Source: Adiantum capillus-veneris
Taxonomy: Eukaryota; Streptophyta; Polypodiopsida; Polypodiales; Pteridaceae
Direction of reading: 5' to 3'
DNA length: 64,000 nt
Assembly (NCBI GenBank): GCA_014529385.2
Contig: CM043954.1
Location: forward strand, 95,931,247 to 95,995,246
The position numbers were made by a program, and so were the translations under genes. The notes beneath the pieces are model-generated. The model was not told where the DNA came from. It saw only the letters and a list, made by a program, of their open reading frames with translations, and made no database searches. Numbering within the stretch: position 1 is the stretch's first letter; each line of letters begins with the position of its first letter. Positions 60,345 to 64,000 of the stretch are shown piece by piece.

Positions 60345-61399
60345 GCTCGTTAAAAATGTTCGCATAAGGCCTCAAGACAAGTTTTTTGGTAGTAAAGGTA
60401 GGGCACCCCCTTTAGACGAAAACACCATTTGAGTGGAACTAACATGCTGAAGCATTGGATGTTTTGGCTTGATTAGAAAGAGACCAAAATGTACATAGTG
60501 TAATGATACGAAAATGAGGGATATGATAGGGAAGGAGCAAGTTACCATACTCCGAATATAGATAGAGTTTTCATGATTACAATCACCAGAAAGGGGGTCC
60601 GTTGCCAAGCCACAGCACATATTAAAATTCTTCATGCTCGTGGGAGAGGTCTCGAGAACTTGGCTACCAATCTCTCCAAGACAAATTACACCTTTTCATG
60701 GAGTCCTTTCTACTTGATGAATAATTACTTCATGTGGGTGTAGGTGAGTGCGCGCAATCCTGTAAAACTAATCGAAGCAAAGCTTCGAAAAGCTAAAAGG
60801 AGCCAAGGGTGTTGCCTCCCAATCAAAGTCTCATTTATATAGCCCTAAGCAAGCCTAAACAAATAAGAGCCACAAAGGTGCCAAGGATCGAAACCCGTGA
60901 GGAGCTTCATGTGTTGACATGCAAATGCCTTCATAAAAGCCTTACCATTCAAATTTCACCCTAACCACCTTTACCAAGGCAAAAGAAATATTTGCCTTAA
61001 TTGGCTAAAATAAGTGAGTTCACTTGGGGAAAAAAAAGTCAAAACAATGCTAAAAATATATATGCATGCACGCGCGCGCGCACACACACAATTTAGACAG
61101 TTTCGAAGAGGGGCTGAAAAGCTTGCTTAAAACATACACACAGAAACAGAATAATGAAGCAATACTAATTTTAACGTTGATCTTAACCCTTTAAAAACTA
61201 AGAAAAATAGAAGGACCAAACAATAGTTAGTTAGAGCAGATTCTTAAAAGCTATGTAGGCTTTCCACCCACCCATTAAAAAAAAAAAAGGCTTTAGGCTG
61301 AAATGTGTTTATATAACTACAGAACGTGAAATACGCAAATACCTAACCTTGTTTTACAACACACCTTTGGTGCTTATCCCTTCCAAATATTAGCCATGA
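60344..61399. other. Non-coding; nothing recognised
   Basis: A short (CG)n(CA)n tract at 61072-61089 is the only distinct feature. Confidence 0.4.
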
Positions 61400-61479
61400 A
61401 ACATGGTCGGACAAAGGCCATCTACCATCGCCACACGTAGGCATCACGATGGCTACCTAATTGATGCACCACATGTATT

Positions 61480-61720
61480 GGGAACGACGGAGAGAACTCG
61501 TAGCAACAAGCTAGGAATCTCCTCCTTGGGTGACCCAACCAAGGAGGAGGATGCACTCGAGTGTTCAAGGGCAAGAGCCGTAGCAAAGTGAACACCACCT
61601 GAGCACAAGGTGTCTCTCCAAAGGGGACCCAACAAAGGATTTGAACCCGCAACGTATAGGTTGAAAAGCCAAGGCCTTACCGTTATACCAACTCTTTGGG
61701 GACAGTTGGGGACAATTAAA
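61480..61720 (-). mobile_element. tRNA-derived SINE-like element
   Basis: On the minus strand the sequence has a pol III A box (TTGGTATAACGGTAAGG, about 61690-61706) and a B box (GCGGGTTCAAATCC, about 61638-61651), spaced as in tRNAs. The acceptor stem does not pair, so it is a tRNA-derived SINE head rather than a tRNA. The 3' limit is not set. Confidence 0.55.
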
Positions 61721-61969
61721 CACGATCTTAAAAACTCCCTAATGTCATAGCTTGCGCAAAGACAAAGAACAAGAAACACAACCTCTACCATGCATAGCTT
61801 ATGTAACAGCCATTAAATCCGCAATCACGTCATGTGTGCCCAAGATTACGTGCAAGTTTGTATAGAGATAATTCACAATTAAAACCTACCTCGTAAACCA
61901 ACAAGAAAATTTTCTATCACCCTCTAGTAGTGATGGGCATTCATTGTCATTTGTCTCAATCTCTTCAAC

Positions 61970-62060
61970 AATTGCTCAGTTGGTTGAGTCTTTGTGCCGT
62001 AACCCCAAGGTTGCGAGTTCAAGCTCATGAGCTGAGCTCAATGTGTTTTACCAAGTCCTC
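61970..62060 (+). mobile_element. tRNA-derived SINE-like head, opposite orientation
   Basis: The plus strand reads GCTCAGTTGGTTGAGTC (A box) and GGTTGCGAGTTCAAGCTC (B box) with tRNA-like spacing. No cloverleaf acceptor pairing was found. Confidence 0.55.
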
Positions 62061-62179
62061 CATTGGGAAAGTCATTCCCATGGTATGGCTCTCATAGGTG
62101 TGATGTGTGTAGCAAGCGTGGTTATAAATACACATATATGCATGAAGTTCTCCCTACTACCTTCCCCCACACTGCTACT

Positions 62180-63060
62180 GGTGGGTGTGGGTGTGTGTGT
62201 GTGTGTAACTGTTTTATCATAATTAATCATACATAATTGAACTTTTATATTCAAAAGACAGTTGGCTCCAGAGTAAAGAAAATGATAAGTACAAAAACAA
62301 CTCAGTCTTAGAATTATCTTTGTATTTATGTAAAAAATGTTTCTTTTTCATAATTAAAAAACCCCAAAGTTTCTAGCAAAAAAATATTTATTTTGATTAG
62401 AAGGCCATCACCCCTTTTAATCCAAGTGTCTAAATTCCCCCATCAACATTTTTATCAGTTTATAAGTTATCGTTTTAAATTAATGAAACTCCACCACATG
62501 AAGCTATAAAAGAAGCATTTAGAAAATTCCATTTATAGTTCTAAAAGTATCAAGCTTGTTTATGTTTCTTTTAGGTTAGATACAATTTATGCCCATCATG
62601 GTACATGGAATCCAAATCATCCCCCAGTTTGTATATCACTTATCTTATACATCTCTTTAGCAAACCAAGTGGCAAGAACCCCTTGCGGTATCAAGCCAGA
62701 CCTCAAGTCAAACCATGAAGTTACAGGAATAAATGCCATTATGTTTTTGTTTCCAATTTAACTTGTCATTGTGAATGCAAAAAAGTATTGTAATACCTTA
62801 ACAAGACGACCAGTAACAAAATACGCACAGTATCTGTAAGCATTCAGGCCAAAAGACCCCAAAATAAAAAACCATCCAATATCCGTATGCAATCGAGCTA
62901 AGCCCCATTTTACCATAAGCCAAAACAGTGCGCGCATTGTAACTAGTATCGAGTCTAAGACCAAAAAAGTCCCCCGGTGTATACCCACCCTCAATAATAG
63001 ATGATCCTTTGAATGATTATGGTGTTTAAGCAATAGGGGCATCCACAAAAAACCCCAACT
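62180..63060 (+). repeat. Dispersed repeat copy E (pairs with 56663-57830)
   Basis: Begins in (GT)n, then TAATTGAACTTTTATATTC, CCCCAAAGTTTCTAGC and CCGTATGCAATC in the same order as copy D. Confidence 0.87.
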
Positions 63061-63069
63061 ATTGTTTAA

Positions 63070-63650
63070 GAAACTATACCCGCCATGTGAATGCAACAAA
63101 TGTATTGCTCTATCTCATCCAAACTACCAAGTTAATGAACCAATACAGCATTGGTTTGCAACCGGGGCAAACACCCCCACAATCCCTAGCAAAAACATAT
63201 ATCCAACATTAGTGCATAGTAGGTCAAAAGAACTCTTTATATTCACTTAGCCAACCCATATGATGGGCCTTACCAGGCATTTATGTGACAGTGATCCATA
63301 TGCCATGCTTAAGCGACAGTACCAAGTCAATCCCAAAGCTTTCCTCTCGAAAAAACCAAAAACTACACCCGTCCATGTAAATGCAAATATTGCATATCTC
63401 TTCCAAACAACCAAGTAATAAACTAGTACATCATCGGTAAGCACCCGGGGAAAACACCCCTACAGACCCTAGCAAAAAAACCTCCAAGATCAGTGCGCAA
63501 TAGGTCAAAAAAATCCCCCCTTTTTTATATATAATCACATAGCCAACCAAAACAGTGGGCCTTACCAGGCATATGTGACAGTGGTCAATGTATCATGCTT
63601 AAGCGGCAGTACCAAGTCAATCCCAAAGTTATTTTATGAACGATAAGCAC
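63070..63650 (+). repeat. Two tandem units of about 290 bp
   Basis: Unit 1 (about 63070-63360) and unit 2 (about 63361-63650) share (A/C)CCCTAGCAAAAA, GCATAGTAGGTCAAAA/GCAATAGGTCAAAA, GGGCCTTACCAGGCAT and GCAGTACCAAGTCAATCCCAAAG in order. They extend copy E toward the window end. Confidence 0.85.
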
Positions 63651-64000
63651 CATCATTTTGTCAGGTCTTTAACGACAGACTACTGCCTTGCCAAGCCAAG
63701 CAACAGCAACCCCAAATTTTTCCAAAAAACCAGTGAATAATTAACGTAGAGCAACAAAGACTCCGAGTTATAAGCGATAATAACTAAGATGCCATACCCC
63801 AAATTGCTAGATAACACCTATAATCAAAACCATAGGACTTTATTATGCCGAGCTTAATGAAAAACTGGAGCCAGTGGTGGGGTCAAAGCATTGCCAAAAA
63901 AAACCATCAGCCCTAAGCTATGTACTTATCGACCAACCAACTTTGAACAAGTATTGTTATGCTGAGTAAAAAAACCTCACAGTGTGCCATATCATCAAAC
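63651..64000. other. Non-coding end of window, probably the same repeat
   Basis: No gene was seen; phrases resemble the 57.9-58.2 kb stretch. Confidence 0.4.

Noticed and set aside
61480..62060. True tRNA genes
   Set aside because: A and B boxes are present but acceptor stems do not pair and the anticodon arms are irregular; SINE heads fit better.

Overview
The window looks like repeat-dominated nuclear DNA of a land plant with a large genome. Evidence: Ty1/copia elements with initiator-tRNA-Met primer sites (TGGTATCAGAGC), a Ty3/gypsy integrase, plant-style LINE pieces ending in a zf-RVT-like finger, a Mutator-like (MULE) transposase, GT-AG introns, SINE promoter heads and very long dinucleotide tracts. 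A fern or other non-seed plant would fit, but nothing seen fixes the lineage. No rRNA, intact tRNA or CRISPR array was seen. Most reading frames are transposon-derived. LAYOUT. 0-5.3 kb: the end of a gypsy pol whose frame continues, past two stop codons, into a second retropepsin-like domain; then LTR-like DNA. 5.3-11.0 kb: a young copia (identical-length 831-bp LTRs, TSD TCGCA) inside a gypsy-type LTR. 11-15.9 kb: a decayed, intron-bearing MULE gene (minus strand) with repeat-filled introns. 15.95-16.15 kb: an 88-bp-arm hairpin. 16.5-19.9 kb: a 5'-truncated, frameshifted LINE with a 14-bp TSD. 21.1-31.9 kb: a LINE ORF1-like gene split by a 10-kb element (below). 32.1-40.0 kb: a second copia (192-bp LTRs, TSD TGTAG) inside a decayed older copia. 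40.0-43.8 kb: a decayed copia relative and a gypsy gag. 43.8-64 kb: almost no coding sequence, with dispersed direct repeats, microsatellites, two orphan exon-like frames and two SINE heads. MAIN DISCOVERY. The segment 21283-31326 behaves as one mobile unit. Its ends share a 15-bp inverted terminal sequence (14/15 match), it is flanked by TA, and removing it plus one TA rejoins the reading frame of a LINE ORF1-like protein. It carries two rightward and two leftward genes that converge on three 502-bp tandem repeats, each holding a 161-bp palindrome. Leftward: (i) a spliced, transposase-like protein of about 830 residues with candidate D, D, E residues and a CPFC knuckle; (ii) an intact, intronless 298-codon histone H3-like gene. 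The H3-like protein starts MARTKQTA, like the H3 tail, has a long basic/acidic insert, then an RKS...KKPxR segment resembling H3 residues 26-40, then a full H3 histone fold. Rightward: (iii) a spliced gene with a possible BAH-like fold and (iv) a spliced gene of unknown function. Genes iii and iv each carry one lesion; i and ii appear open. I infer a DNA transposon that carries its own H3 variant, and possibly a chromatin reader. That inference rests on sequence pattern alone.
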